The notes: generated by a model from the sequence alone, not told the origin. 64,000 nt of DNA from Plantago ovata (GCA_028274465.1 CM051457.1:111785982-111849981), one strand, 5' to 3'. Positions 12,431-24,024 are shown, counted from the stretch's first letter. Program-made: numbers and translations.

Positions 12431-14977
12431 TCATGAATCATGATATACAATGTACTGAGTTGGATTATGTGTATTGTTAGTGTACACAGTTTTCGGGGTT
12501 GAGTATCTCAGCAAAGGGGAGAAGCTGCTCTTTCGTTACTAGGGCTGATGCGGATGCGGAAGCCGTGGACGTTGTGGTGGAAGAGGAGGGTGTTGGGGAG
12601 CCTGAGGAGAGTGGTGAGGATTCTGTAGAGACTGCGGAGGAGAAGCCGCCCAGGCAAACGAGAGTTAAGCTTGGAGATGTCATGGGGGTAATGTCCTTAA
12701 CTTACTATACTTTCTGTGTCATTTTTAAGATTTTCTTGAGGATTAGCATTGATGGGTTGTGTAAAAGCAAACGGAATTATGGTCTGAATCTATCAATGGC
12801 TAGTACGGAACAGTTCATGGTTTGCTTCTATATTGTTAATCCTTTGTTGATTCTTGAAATAATTCGAATACGAATATCTCTTGGGGAGTAGTTTGTCCCC
12901 ATGAACATAAGTTTGGGAATAATTCCAGTGAATTGGTATTGAATTAGTGATATAAGAGCTTGTACTTAGATGTTCAATCACTTCCATTAGACTTTTATGA
13001 GTAAATTATATATGCTAGCTATAGCGAGGATTGTATATTTTTCTGTCTTTCATTTCTGGCTACGCTTGGTTTTCTTGAGTGTGCACAATGTTGTGATTGG
13101 GATAGATTCCTGGATGCGTGTTTCACAGTTTGATGCTTCATACTGTTAGGCCAAATTTGGAATGTGGAGGGCTGAATGTTAAACTTCTTGTGCTATCGCT
13201 TGAATACGAACATTAGCTCGTAGGATTGGAACTACATGCTCCCAGTCTTGATTCTAGAACTTTAGCTACTGGGTCTTGGCCCTTGGGAAAGGACTACAAT
13301 TGCTTTTACATGCTAAACAGTTTGGTTTTCTGTCCTGCATCTTACTCTTTCAATTTTTGAATTGTAGGGTTGATCTCTGTCTTTGAATCGAAGGGCTTTT
13401 ATATTTATATTGTTAAACTATCAATGGCTAGTATGGAAATGCTGGTTTGCTTTCGTATTGTTAATCCTTTGTTGATTCGGATTGATGGAATTCAAATACG
13501 AATGCCTTTGGGGGAGTAATTTGTCCAAAATGAGCATAAGTTTGGAACTAAGTCCACTGAATTGGTATCGACTTAATGACACAAGAGCTTGTAGTTTGAT
13601 GTTCCATCACTCTTGTTAGACTATTACTGTATGAGTTAATTAGATGATATGCTCGCTATAGCGAGGATTGAATATTTTGCTGTCTTCCATTTCTGGCTAC
13701 ACTTGGTTTCCTTGAGTGTGGTACTTGGGCTGGGTTCTTTGATGTGTTTTGTGATTTTGATGCTTCATACTGTAGTAGGCCAAATGTGGGATGTGGAAGG
13801 TTGAATGTTATACTTCTAGTGCTATCGCTTGAATATGAATATTAGCTCGTAGGATTGGAACTACATGCTCCCAGTCTTGATTCTAGATTTTTATCTACTG
13901 GGTCTTGGGAAAGGGCTACCATTGCTCTATGTGCTAAACAGTTTGATTTTCTCGCCTGCATCTTACTCTTTTAGTTTTGGAATTGTAGGGTTGATTTCTG
14001 TCTTCGAATTGAAGGGCTTTTCCTTTTATGAAACAGATACTGAACAGGAAAGCAATTGAAGCATCAGACAGTGTCAGGGCTACTCCAGATCTTCGAGTTG
14101 GGGATGTAGTGGAAATCAAACTGGTAAGAATGTTTATCGGTACATTTAAGCATACGCACTTTCATGCTGACCATTATAATTGTTTTATTGGTAAGTGATG
14201 AAGAACTTGTGTCTAATTTCATAGGAAGTCCCGGAGAATAGGAGGAGGATGTCAATATACAAAGGCATAGTCATGGGGAAGCAGAATGCTGGCATACATA
14301 CAACCATTCGTATTCGACGGATCATTGCTGGTGTCGGAGTCGAGATTGTTTTCCCTGTGTAAGTATTCACTTTGAGGTCTTGGTTAATGATTCATACTCT
14401 GTGCTTGCTAATAATGTACTACTACAGTAGCCTCTTGTATTGGGCTCTAAGGTGTGTCGTCGTGATTTTATGCTGTTGTTGTGTCTAATTAAAAATCTGA
14501 GAGATTTGGATTGGTTTGGTTTATAGTTCCATACATTTGTACGATGAATGATATAAAAATCTGAAGTTAGAAGAGCGTAGCATAAGTATGTGCATTGCGT
14601 GGATGAAGTTGACACTTCTTAAAACAACTGGGAGAAATGGGATGCTTAGTGTCAAGTGTCAACCCGTTAATAGTGTATAATTATGTCTTATCCATTTTGT
14701 AATGTAACATAAAACAAATGTTGTTGGGTCCATTTTTTCCTCGGATATCAATCAAATATGCCAGTAAAATGCAAACCAAACAGCTGCAACTGATAGTAGC
14801 AATTAGCAATATGATTGAGATCTTTTTGTGTGCCCTACTAAATCTGTCTCCTTCTCTCTGTTATGCAGATACTCTCCGATGATCAAAGAGATACGTGTAC
14901 TCAGCCACCGGAAAGTCCGGAGAGCTAAGTTGTACTATCTGAGAGACAAGCTTCCAAGGCTTTCCACTTTCAAATGA
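11943..14977 (+). CDS. Chloroplast 50S ribosomal protein bL19c with Cpn10-derived transit-peptide exons
   Basis: Six exons join in frame: 11943-12018, 12102-12160, 12490-12687, 14037-14123, 14225-14358 and 14869-14977, giving 220 residues. Exons 1-2 ([14 protein letters not shown]..., IAKKYELTK) are near-copies of the first two exons of the Cpn10 gene at 24.4 kb. Exon 3 adds [19 protein letters not shown], an acidic linker, and RVKLGDVMG. Exons 4-6 give the conserved bL19 body: [62 protein letters not shown], and the C-terminal [20 protein letters not shown]. The body matches Arabidopsis RPL19 almost residue for residue, with splice positions as expected for the family. bL19 sits at the interface between the large and small ribosomal subunits; this one would act in the plastid. 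The native first exon (usually beginning MASKVLPQ) is not found, so import appears to rely on the borrowed leader. An alternative start in this region cannot be excluded. Confidence 0.88.
12790..14022 (+). repeat. Tandem duplication of about 628 bp inside bL19c intron 3
   Basis: Unit 1 (12790-13417) and unit 2 (13418-14022) both begin CTATCAATGGCTAGTA. Both continue through GTTAATCCTTTGTTGATTC, AAGAGCTTGTA, CTCGTAGGATTGGAACTACA, TGCTCCCAGTCTTGATTCTAGA and AATTGTAGGGTTGAT to GAAGGGCTTTT. Unit 2 runs into the acceptor of exon 4. Identity is high but not perfect, with many small indels, so the event is moderately old. Confidence 0.85.
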
Positions 14978-16733
14978 GAGACAAGACAAAACATTGCCAG
15001 GTAAACTTAGAGCTGGAGTTTTCTAAAAGTCCATGTTTCATGTAAATGGGAACTACTGTATTGCCATTTTGATTATATGTAATAGTCGAGGTCTATGTAA
15101 GACCCCTGTTTTGGAACTCGCAATACTAGTTGAGATTCATGAATTGTTTTCGTACTTACTCGATTTGTTGTTGATGGGGAGGAGATGTCTGGGAGCAAAT
15201 TCATGTTTGAATATTTGTAACTGTTGTTGATATTACTGATTCATGTTACTGGAGTAGAACTTATATGGTGATTGGCCTAAAAGTACACTAGTTCATAGAC
15301 CATGGTTCTATGACACTTCAACTTCATTAATATACTGTACATGACCTTTTGCCTCGTATTGATATCAGACTAGTGGGATTAATGTTTGCCTCATAGCTCA
15401 CTACCTGATAAAAATGTCTAATGTAACTAGCCCCATGTTATATCTGTTTTCTGTAATTGCCAAAATGGCGAAGAAGTAAAAATAAAACCCAAAGAATCTG
15501 AAGCGAAGGAGTGGCGCAGTTTATGCGCGAGCTGATTTGCTTCTGGGCGAATGTGAATAACCTGGTAGTGACTAGTGAGTAAAAGACTGGAATAGTTGGT
15601 GAATGGCAGCATATCAATTATCATTAGCAGCAAATGAAGCTTTGTAGTCGATGATATCCTAAACCATTGGTAACTTCTCTTTTGAATGAAATTGCATGGT
15701 CAATTCATATAAAAAGATCTAATCAATTTAGAATGAATGATTAATTCATTCGTTGTGCTGAGCTTTTTAGAGAGACATCATCAATTATTTTTGTTCAAAG
15801 ACCGTTCATATAATATAAGTATATTATCGGAATTGAGCATAAAACATATTTACTCAATTTCATTACAAACTTCCTCCTTAGTTAACAACAGTATTGATAT
15901 TTGACCACGCATTACTCTTAATTATACGGATATAATTTTCTTTGTAAACTATATAATTAAAGTTTATAATTTATTAGTATTTTTAGTATTTTTTTTAAAA
16001 ACATGTATCATTATAATTTAGATGTAATATACGGATCAAATATGATTGTCGTTGACCAAAGAGGAAGTTCGTAACGAAATGAAGTAGTAATACCATTAAA
16101 ATTAGTAATGGGAAGTAATCTACAGGTGTGTTTATCATAATTAATAAGTGAGCGTACACAATAGCAACGTTTAACTTGAAAATAAACATATGTACGTATT
16201 TATACTACTCATACTTATCCACGGGCAAGAATTATTACTATCCCAGTTCAGTTGTGAAAAGGTATGGTGCGTCTCAAAATCAAAATTTTATTGTGGTCGG
16301 GGACTGACGAAATTCTAAGCAGGCAGATCCCTTGCTGGATCATTCTATAAAATAATAGGAAAATTAGGGTTGGATTTCAAAGAGGCCTTAGGATTTCAAA
16401 GAGGCCTTAATCTTGGAATAAGGTTGCATTGGTTTTTTTTTTTTTTTTCTTGATCTAGACCAGAACACTACTGGTTATTCATTGTTATAAGTTTGGCAGA
16501 TTAGCTTGCTATGTTTGCTCAGGCTGCAAGGAAGAATGGGTGACTTTATTAAGTCAAAGTTGCGGTTTTTTGTTGTGTTATTTCTGATGTCTGAGATCAA
16601 GGAATATGGCTGTATTTTTTGATGAGATGGTGAATATTCTTGATTTCTGTACTAAGGTAGCTCAACAATTCATGCAACTTCATTGTACAAAAGATAACAA
16701 ATATACCAGGCAAGTTATATTACATGTATTTCT
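14978..16733. other. 3' flank of bL19c and spacer
   Basis: No second gene recognised. The first 200-300 bases should be the bL19c 3' untranslated region. An Rpp-like T-run lies at 16432-16450. Confidence 0.45.
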
Positions 16734-16844
16734 GAAGTATCTGGGTATAGTTTATAGTTTACCGTTAGCTGAAGTATCTAGGTATAGGTTATAGTTTACC
16801 GTTAGTTGAAGTATCTGGGTATAGTTTATGGTTTACCGTTAGCG
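16734..16844. repeat. 37-bp minisatellite, three copies
   Basis: Three contiguous units start GAAGTATCT(G/A)GGTATAG and end GTTTACCGTTAGC/T, at 16734, 16771 and 16808. Copies differ at a few positions. Confidence 0.9.
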
Positions 16845-17710
16845 GTGCTTTACAGGTTACTGTTTTTGCTAAATTTGTTATGCTTTTGTTTGTGGGGTGT
16901 GTACTTGTTTTGTTTATGACATGTAGGTGGTTTGAAGGTGGTTTGATGCTGGCGTGTGTGGAGTTACATTGGAGTCTTCCAAGCTGTGTTGTTTTCAGGG
17001 TTTAATGGTTCTGCACTACAAAGGACAAACATTTTTTGGTCTTCCAACACCATATTTGTTTGTAACATTGAAACAACAACAATTTCTCTTATTTCTTTAT
17101 GACCAACTCTATTTTCTGTTTCATAATATGTATATAGCCCCAAATAGGACAGAATAGCCTACAACTTTTGTCTCCCTAGTTTGCCCATTGGGATTTCTTC
17201 CAAAACCACTAAAAATTACAGTAGGTGATTTTATATTTTGTATTGAGAAATTAAATAGTTGTGTTTCATATTTTGTATTGAGAAATTAAAAATATAAATA
17301 TTTTTATATTTTATATTTTGCCCATTGGGATTTCTTCCAAAATATTTGGGTTTCCATATTTCAGACATCACATGGGTTGCAGGCCTAATTTCAGGTCTAT
17401 AAAGTGAAATTGGAGTTCATAGACAGTTGCAAAACAATTGTTAGTAGTTCAGACAAAAAATTATTAGCCCACTGGACTGGGCTACGAACGGCCCGTTGTT
17501 TTCAGATGGGAGTTTGATAATAAGTGCTTTGATTTGACCGAGGTTTGTTGGCTTTGAGTTTTGCTTGCTGGACAATACTTTTTTGGTTAGAAACTGGTGC
17601 TACTTTGGGTCCTTAAAATTTCTTTAGTTTCCTATTTTGCGGGCTCAAGTATGACAGCTGGTTTGATTTGATTTCTTGCACTGATTGTGTATACACACTG
17701 TGTGATACAG
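16845..17710. other. AT-rich spacer with a short broken duplication
   Basis: No gene recognised. The phrase GCCCATTGGGATTTCTTCC occurs near 17182 and again near 17319, with two copies of TTTTGTATTGAGAAATTAAA between them. This is a small interrupted duplication. Confidence 0.5.
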
Positions 17711-18348
17711 GTATAATGTTTAGAGAAGGTCTCCTGTGAGACCACTAGTTTCGTGAGACCAAAATGAGACTCAAAGGAAGTAGAAAGTAGATCAAACCAG
17801 ATCAAAGAAGCCATATATCTCGCGGGTCAGAATATTATCCGGACTAGAATATGGGTCATTCTTTATAACCCGGAATAAACTCGTAACAGACCAACACGGA
17901 AGAAAGGAAAAAAAAATGGCTTAAACTCTCAGCTCAGCGTTAAACTCAAAAGACGGCCATATTCTTCCATGGATGAACAACGAGATTGCTTGCTGCACTC
18001 CATGGACAGCCCATTGATGGACTTTGAAGGTCCATATCCATGGAGTTTTCAAAATTCTAGAAAAAAAAATCATTGTTGAATTGGGTTGATTGATTCGAAT
18101 TGGATGATGATTAATGACGAGATTGATTGTTAGATCCGTGTGTAGAACCTTGATTGGATCAGTGAATGGTGAAATCGAAGTTTGATAATCCCCTAATATG
18201 ATATGGTGATGAGTATTGCACTTGCACATAAGGTGTTTGCTAATTTGCTTGAGTGAAATGATCTTTCTATTTGCACTTGAATTTTCGTATGAAACTCATA
18301 TGTATTATTACGTGATCATGATTATTGATAATGTTGGTTTCAGATGAT

Positions 18349-19176
18349 AAACATGAAGGTACAAGTGATAAACATGAAGCTACAGATGATAAGCATAAAG
18401 GAGCTGCCAAACAATCAAGTATGTTACGATTTCCTTTGAGGTTTATGTGTTATTGATTTGAGTTTTATGTCAAAATTTTCTGAGTTCTTGTTTTGCAATA
18501 AGCTAAGTATGTTGAAGTGACATATTACTTTCAATAATATTGTTTGAGGTTCACGTATATACTCTGTAAGGTTCCGCATATATTGTTTAGATATGGCTTA
18601 AAGTTACGAGATCATGACTTGAGAATTTGTGGTTTACTTATATGCTGGAGAATTTGAGGTTTATTCATTTTCTATTTGAGTTTTATTCATATACTGAGTG
18701 AGGTTAATGTGATATTCATTTAACTTATCACTCAAAGTTTTCTGAGATTTATTTAAGATTCTTTAGGATTGTCTTGAAGTAATGATATCATATACTGAAT
18801 GATGAGAACTTGAGGTTTTTGTATATGCTGAAGAATTTGAGATTTATTCATTTGATATTTGAGTTTTATTCATATACTGAATGAGTTTTCATAATACATC
18901 ATTGCAGGTGAGATACCACTCTGTTTTATGAGTTTAAAGAAGAAAATTTGGGAACATTTTGAGGAACTTTACAAACGCCATGCTGCAATGGTTGGATTTT
19001 CTGTTAGAATCTCAACAACAAGGACATCCAAAGATAAATCTGTCAAAGAAAAGTACTTCCTCTGTTCTTGTGCGGGCAAAGCACCTGTTAAGCAAATTAG
19101 ACTAGTGGCAATATCTCCAATGATTGTTGTTGACAGTGATGAAGAAAGTGAAGAAAGAAAAAAGGTTCAAATATAG
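18349..19176 (+). pseudogene. FAR1-type DNA-binding domain gene fragment in the left arm
   Basis: Two exons can be read. The first (about 18344-18418, after TTTCAG, before GTATGT) encodes three imperfect DKHEGTS/DKHEATD/DKHKGAA units. The second (18908-19176, after TTGCAG) continues in frame and ends in a stop. It encodes FEELYKRHAAMVGFSVRIST, TSKDKSVKEKYFLCS and CAGK. The pattern F/Y-x3-A-x2-GF-x-VR...K...FLCSC-AGK is the N-terminal zinc-binding part of the FAR1 domain found in FHY3/FAR1 proteins and Mutator-like transposons. The second conserved CxH half and the MULE transposase and SWIM zinc-finger regions are missing, so this is a fragment. An ATG at 17969 (MDEQRDCLLHSMDSP) could be its first exon, but its splice donor is unclear. 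Confidence 0.6.
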
Positions 19177-19559
19177 AGGAAGCAAGTTTCCCCAGGAAGG
19201 AACAAGTTATTTGATTAAACAAGGAATACTATATCAACTGTGTTCTTAAATTTCAATACTTTATTTTTTTGTGGACTGTGTTCCTTGATTTCAATACTGT
19301 ATGTATTTCTTTGTTTAACATTGAGAATTTTGTAGAACTCTGTTTCTTAATATCTACTTTGTTTTCTTGATTTTTGCCCTGCACCGCATCCAACCCTAAA
19401 CCCCAATTAAGCATTTGTCAAGGGATAATGAAACATATATCTATGAATGTTCAAGGTTAAACTCAATCCATACAAAACTCATGGACAGTGGCAAACCTCA
19501 AACAAGCACCATATAAAACTCAAACAAACAACATATAAAACTCAAACATATGAAACAAA

Positions 19560-19818
19560 ATTAAAATTATAAAATAAAATTACTAAATACAACTGAAAAT
19601 AGTTCTAATTTGAGATATCACAGAGACAAATTTCAAATTAAAAACATGAACAAAATGTCAAAAGGATGGTTGATTAATATTTTACTAAATACAACTTCCT
19701 TCTTTCCCGTGGGGACTTTCTCAACAACTTTGCTCTTTTCCTTGACTACAGCAACAACTAGTGTCTTAGCATTTTTGACAGCACCCTTTGAAAACTATGA
19801 AGGTAAGTACTCAGAAGT

Positions 19819-19850
<32 letters not shown>

Positions 19851-22800
19851 GTTTCTTTTTCTTACTATCGAAAGAATTCGAGGGTGTATCATCATCAGAG
19901 GGTATGACAGAAGGTATCTCAAAGTCTTTATCATTTTCATTCCCTACAAAACAACATACAACAATTAACAAAAATTAACCTCAAACAAGCAGCATATAAA
20001 ACTCAAACAACAAGAATACAACTATTATAATACAAAAATATATCAAAATCTAAACACACTGATATAATCAGAACTCAAAATAAAACTCAAATAAAACTCC
20101 AACAAACCTTAAAAAACTAGCATGCCACAAAAAAAAACCAATCTCAACTAAACCTCAAACATGATATATGTAAAACTCAAGCAACCAACATATAAAACTC
20201 AAACAACAAGAATACAACTATTACAACACAAAAATATATCAAAATCTAAACACACAGAGATAATCAGAACTCAAATAAAACTCCAAAAAACCTTTAAAAA
20301 CTAGCTTACCAAAAAAAAACCCAATCTCAAGTAAACCTCAAACATGATATGATTAAAACTCAAACAAACAGCGTATAAATCTCAAACAACCAGAATACAA
20401 CTCTTACAACACAAACTACGCCATTGACTCTCAAAACTATAATCATCATCAACACATTTCCTTTACTTACTCTGAGGAGTATCATTCTTCAAAGAATCAT
20501 CATTACTATTGAAAGAATTCGAAAGTGTAACATCATTAGAGGGGATGAAGGAAGGTATCTCAAAGTCTATTTCCTTTTCATTCCCTACAAAATAGCATAT
20601 AATAGTTAACACAAATTAAAGCAAACATACACTAAAAACAAAACAAAGCATATAAAACTCATGGACAGTGGTAAAACTCTAACAAGAACAACATAAAACT
20701 CAACAGAACAACATATAAAAACTCAAACATACACTCAAAACAAAACAAGCATATAAAACTCATGGACAGTGGTAAAACTCAAACAAGCACAACATAAACT
20801 CAACAAAACTGCATATAAAACTCAAACATACACTCAAAACAAAACAAGCATATAAAACACATGGACAGTGGTAAAACTCAAACAAGCACAACATAAAACT
20901 CAGCAAAACTGAATATAAAACTCAAACATACACTCAAAACAGAACAAGCATATAAAACTCATTGACAGCAAATAAAACTCCAAAAAACCTTTAAAAACTA
21001 GCTTACCACAAAAAAACTCAATCTCAAGTAAACCTCAAACATGATATGATTAAAACTCAAACAAACAGCATATAAATCTCAAACAACCAGAATACAACTC
21101 TTACAACACAAACTACGCCAGTGACTCTCAAAACTATAATCATCATCAACACATTTCCTTTTCTTACTCTGAGGAGTATCATTCTTCAAAGAATCATCAT
21201 TACTATTGAAAGAATTCGAAAGTGTAACATCATTAGAGGGGATGAAGGAAGGTATCTCAAAGTCTATTTCCTTTTCATTCCCTACAAAATAGCATATAAC
21301 AGTTAACACAAATTAAAGCAAACATACACTAAAAACAAAACAAAGCATATAAAACTCATGGACAGTGGTAAAACTCAAACAAGCACAACATAAAATTCAA
21401 CAGAACAGCATATAAAAACTCAAACATACACTCAAAACAAAACAAACATATAAAACTCATGGACAGTGGTAAAACTCAAACAAGCACAACATAAAACTCA
21501 ACAAAACTGCATATAAAACTCAAACATACACTCAAAACAAAACAAGCATATAAAACACATGGACAGTGGTAAAACTCAAACAAGCACAACATAAAACTCA
21601 ACAAAACTGAATATAAAACTCAAACATACACTCAAAACAGAACAAGCATATAAAACTCATTGACAGTGGTAAAACTCAAACAAGCACAACATAAAATTCA
21701 ACAAAACTGCATATAAAACTCAAATAAAACTCCAACAAACCTTAAAAAACTAGCATGCCACAAAAAAAAAAACCAATCTCAACTAAACCTCAAACATGAT
21801 ATATGTAAAACTCAAGCAACCAACATATAAAACTCAAACAACAAGAATACAACTATTACAACACAAAAATATATCAAAATCTAAACACACAGAGATAATC
21901 AGAACAAGCATATAAAACTCATTGACAGCAAATAAAACTCCAAAAAACCTTTAAAAACTAGCTTACCACAAAAAAACCCAATCTCAAGTAAACCTCAAAC
22001 ATGATATGATTAAAACTCAAACAAACAGCATATAAATATCAAACAACCAGAATACAACTCTTACAACACAAACTACGCCAGTGACTCTCAAAACTATAAT
22101 CATCATCAACACATTTCCTTTTCTTACTCTGAGGAGTATCATTCTTCAAAGAATCATCATTACTATTGAAAGAATTCGAAAGTGTAACATCATTAGAGGG
22201 GATGAAGGAAGGTATCTCAAAGTCTATTTCCTTTTCATTCCCTACAAAATAGCATATAACAGTTAACACAAATTAAAGCAAATATACACTAAAAACAAAA
22301 CAAAGCATATAAAACTCATGGACAGTGGTAAAACTCAAACAAGCACAACATAAAACTCAACAGAACAGCATATAAAAACTCAAACATACACTCAAAACAA
22401 AACAAGCATATAAAACTCATGGACAGTGGTAAAACTCAAACAAGCACAACATAAAACTCAACAAAACTGCATATAAAACTCAAACATATACTCAAAACAA
22501 AACAAGCATATAAAACACATGGACAGTGGTAAAACTCAAACAAGCACAACATAAAACTCAGCAAAACTGAATATAAAACTCAAACATACACTCAAAACAG
22601 AACAAGCATATAAAACTCATTGACACCAAATAAAACTCCAAAAAACCTTTAAAAACTAGCTTACCACAAAAAAACCCAATCTCAAGTAACCTCAAACATG
22701 ATATGATTAAAACTCAAACAAACAGCATATAAATCTCAAACAACCAGAATACAACTCTTACAACACAAACTACGCCAGTGACTCTCAAAACTATAATCAT

Positions 22801-23690
22801 CATCAACACATTTCCTTTTCTTACTCTGAGGAGTATCATTCTTCAAAGAATCATCATTACTATTGAAAGAATTCGAAAGTGTAACATCATTAGAGGGGAT
22901 GAAGGAAGGTATCTCAAAGTCTATTTCCTTTTCATTCCCTACAAAATAGCATATAACAGTTAACACAAATTAAAGCAAACATACACTAAAAATAAAACAA
23001 AGCATATAAAACTCATGGACAGTGGTAAAACTCAAACAAGCACAACATAAAACTCAACAGAACAGCATATAAAAACTCAAACATACACTCAAAACAAAAC
23101 AAGCATATAAAACTCATGGACAGTGGTAAAACTCAAATAAGCACAACATAAAACTCAACAAAACTGCATATAAAACTCAAACATACACTCAAAACAAAAC
23201 AAGCATATAAAACACATGGACAGTGGTAAAACTCAAACAAGCACAACATAAAACTCAGCAAAACTGAATATAAAACTCAAACATACACTCAAAACAGAAC
23301 AAGCATATAAAACTCATTGACAGTGGTAAAACTCAAACAAGCACAACATAAAATTCAACAAAACTGCATATAAAACTCAAACACACTTACCAACAACATA
23401 TAAAATCGAGGTGAAAGGGATGTAGAGAGTGAACACAAAGATCGAAACACACAGAAATGGAAAACAAAAGCAGATCGAAACACTTACAAGCAAAATAAGC
23501 TTCAAATAGTGTGGATGAACTGCAAAAACATAGCAAAATTCGAGAAAACGTAGAGTTAGGGTTCCGAAATCAACCTAGAAACCGAAATGCATGAAGAAGA
23601 AGAAAAACCTAGCAAAATTGCAGAGATATATGATAAAATAGTAGATTAGGATTTCGAAAATGCGTGAAGAAGAACATAAACGAATAAAAT
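19560..23690 (-). repeat. Tandem array of a small exon with intron-like phrase repeats
   Basis: On the minus strand each unit has TTTTGTAG, then an exon-like frame GNEKEIDFEIPSFIPSNDVT, then NDTPQSKKRKCVDDD. Near-identical copies sit at 20424-20609 (slightly diverged), 21121-21306, 22081-22266 and 22778-22963. Spacings are 697, 960 and 697 bp; the long one contains an extra 263-bp block resembling 20080-20275. A more diverged ancestor at 19758-19945 reads GNENDKDFEIPS and ends in a poly-Asp run encoded by an ATC/GAT microsatellite. Between exons are subrepeats of about 100 bp carrying CATATAAAACTCATGGACAG and TGGTAAAACTCAAACAAGC. Copy identity is very high, so amplification is recent. Confidence 0.85.
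19758..19945 (-). pseudogene. Diverged founder-like copy of the array exon with poly-Asp
   Basis: After a TTTTGTAG acceptor the minus strand encodes GNENDKDFEIPSVIPSDDD, then a Lys-rich KKKKH and ten Asp residues, ending SEYLPS before a stop. After the stop an open Lys/Val-rich stretch continues (KGAVKNAKTLVVAVVKEKSK). A basic patch followed by acid residues suggests a nuclear protein, but no family was recognised. Confidence 0.45.
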
Positions 23691-23790
23691 CTCACCTTCA
23701 AGAGCTGAATAAGACGATTGAGGTGGCGGCGATTGAAATTCAGGCGGTGGCGGTGACGAAATGAGCTTCAATTCAGGCGACGGAGACGGC
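23690..23790 (-). pseudogene. Putative first exon of the right-arm gene
   Basis: Read on the minus strand this encodes a Ser/Pro-rich stretch (ISSPPPPEFQSPPPQSS) ending in SALEG before a GTGAG donor. The preceding CT/GA-rich sequence would be its leader. No ATG lies in frame just upstream, so the start is lost or elsewhere. Function unknown. Confidence 0.35.
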
Positions 23791-24024
23791 GAGTGAGTTT
23801 CTCTCTCTAAAACTTTCTCTCTCTAGGGTTTATGATTTGCTAATGAGAGGAAATGAAAAGACACGGGTGAATTCACTTATTTATACATAACCCGTTTAAT
23901 TGACCCGGTTTGAATCATTGACCCGCGAGATTCAATAGAATTGGATATAGTATTAAAGTGGATTGCTTGGTCTCACGGTCTCAACTTAGAAATTGGTCTT
24001 AAACAAGAAATTGTATAATGTTTA

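Larger units (their letters stand above)
17723..24012. mobile_element. Large composite Mutator-like element with FAR1 arm and amplified exon array
   Basis: The 12-bp sequence GTATAATGTTTA lies immediately outside both ends (17711-17722 and 24013-24024). This is the mark of one insertion, and Mutator elements usually leave about 9 bp. The ends share degenerate inverted sequence: GTGAGACCA and, further in, TCTCGCGGGTCA near 17818 on the plus strand and near 23922-23933 on the minus strand. The left arm carries a plus-strand FAR1-domain gene fragment. The right arm carries minus-strand exons, one of them amplified. No transposase catalytic domain was found, so the element looks non-autonomous. 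Introns are full of short recurring phrases (TGAGGTTTATT/GAGTTTTATTCATATACTGA at left; the same sense of phrase, read on the minus strand, at right). Confidence 0.7.

Noticed and set aside
21121-21306. Plus-strand 61-residue open frame repeated in each array unit
   Set aside because: It is the antisense of the minus-strand exon and is kept only because the units are nearly identical; splice-like borders fit the minus strand.
20640-23380. CRISPR-like array of regular short repeats
   Set aside because: The setting is a plant nuclear genome, spacers are themselves repeats, and the periodicity is explained by nested tandem duplication.
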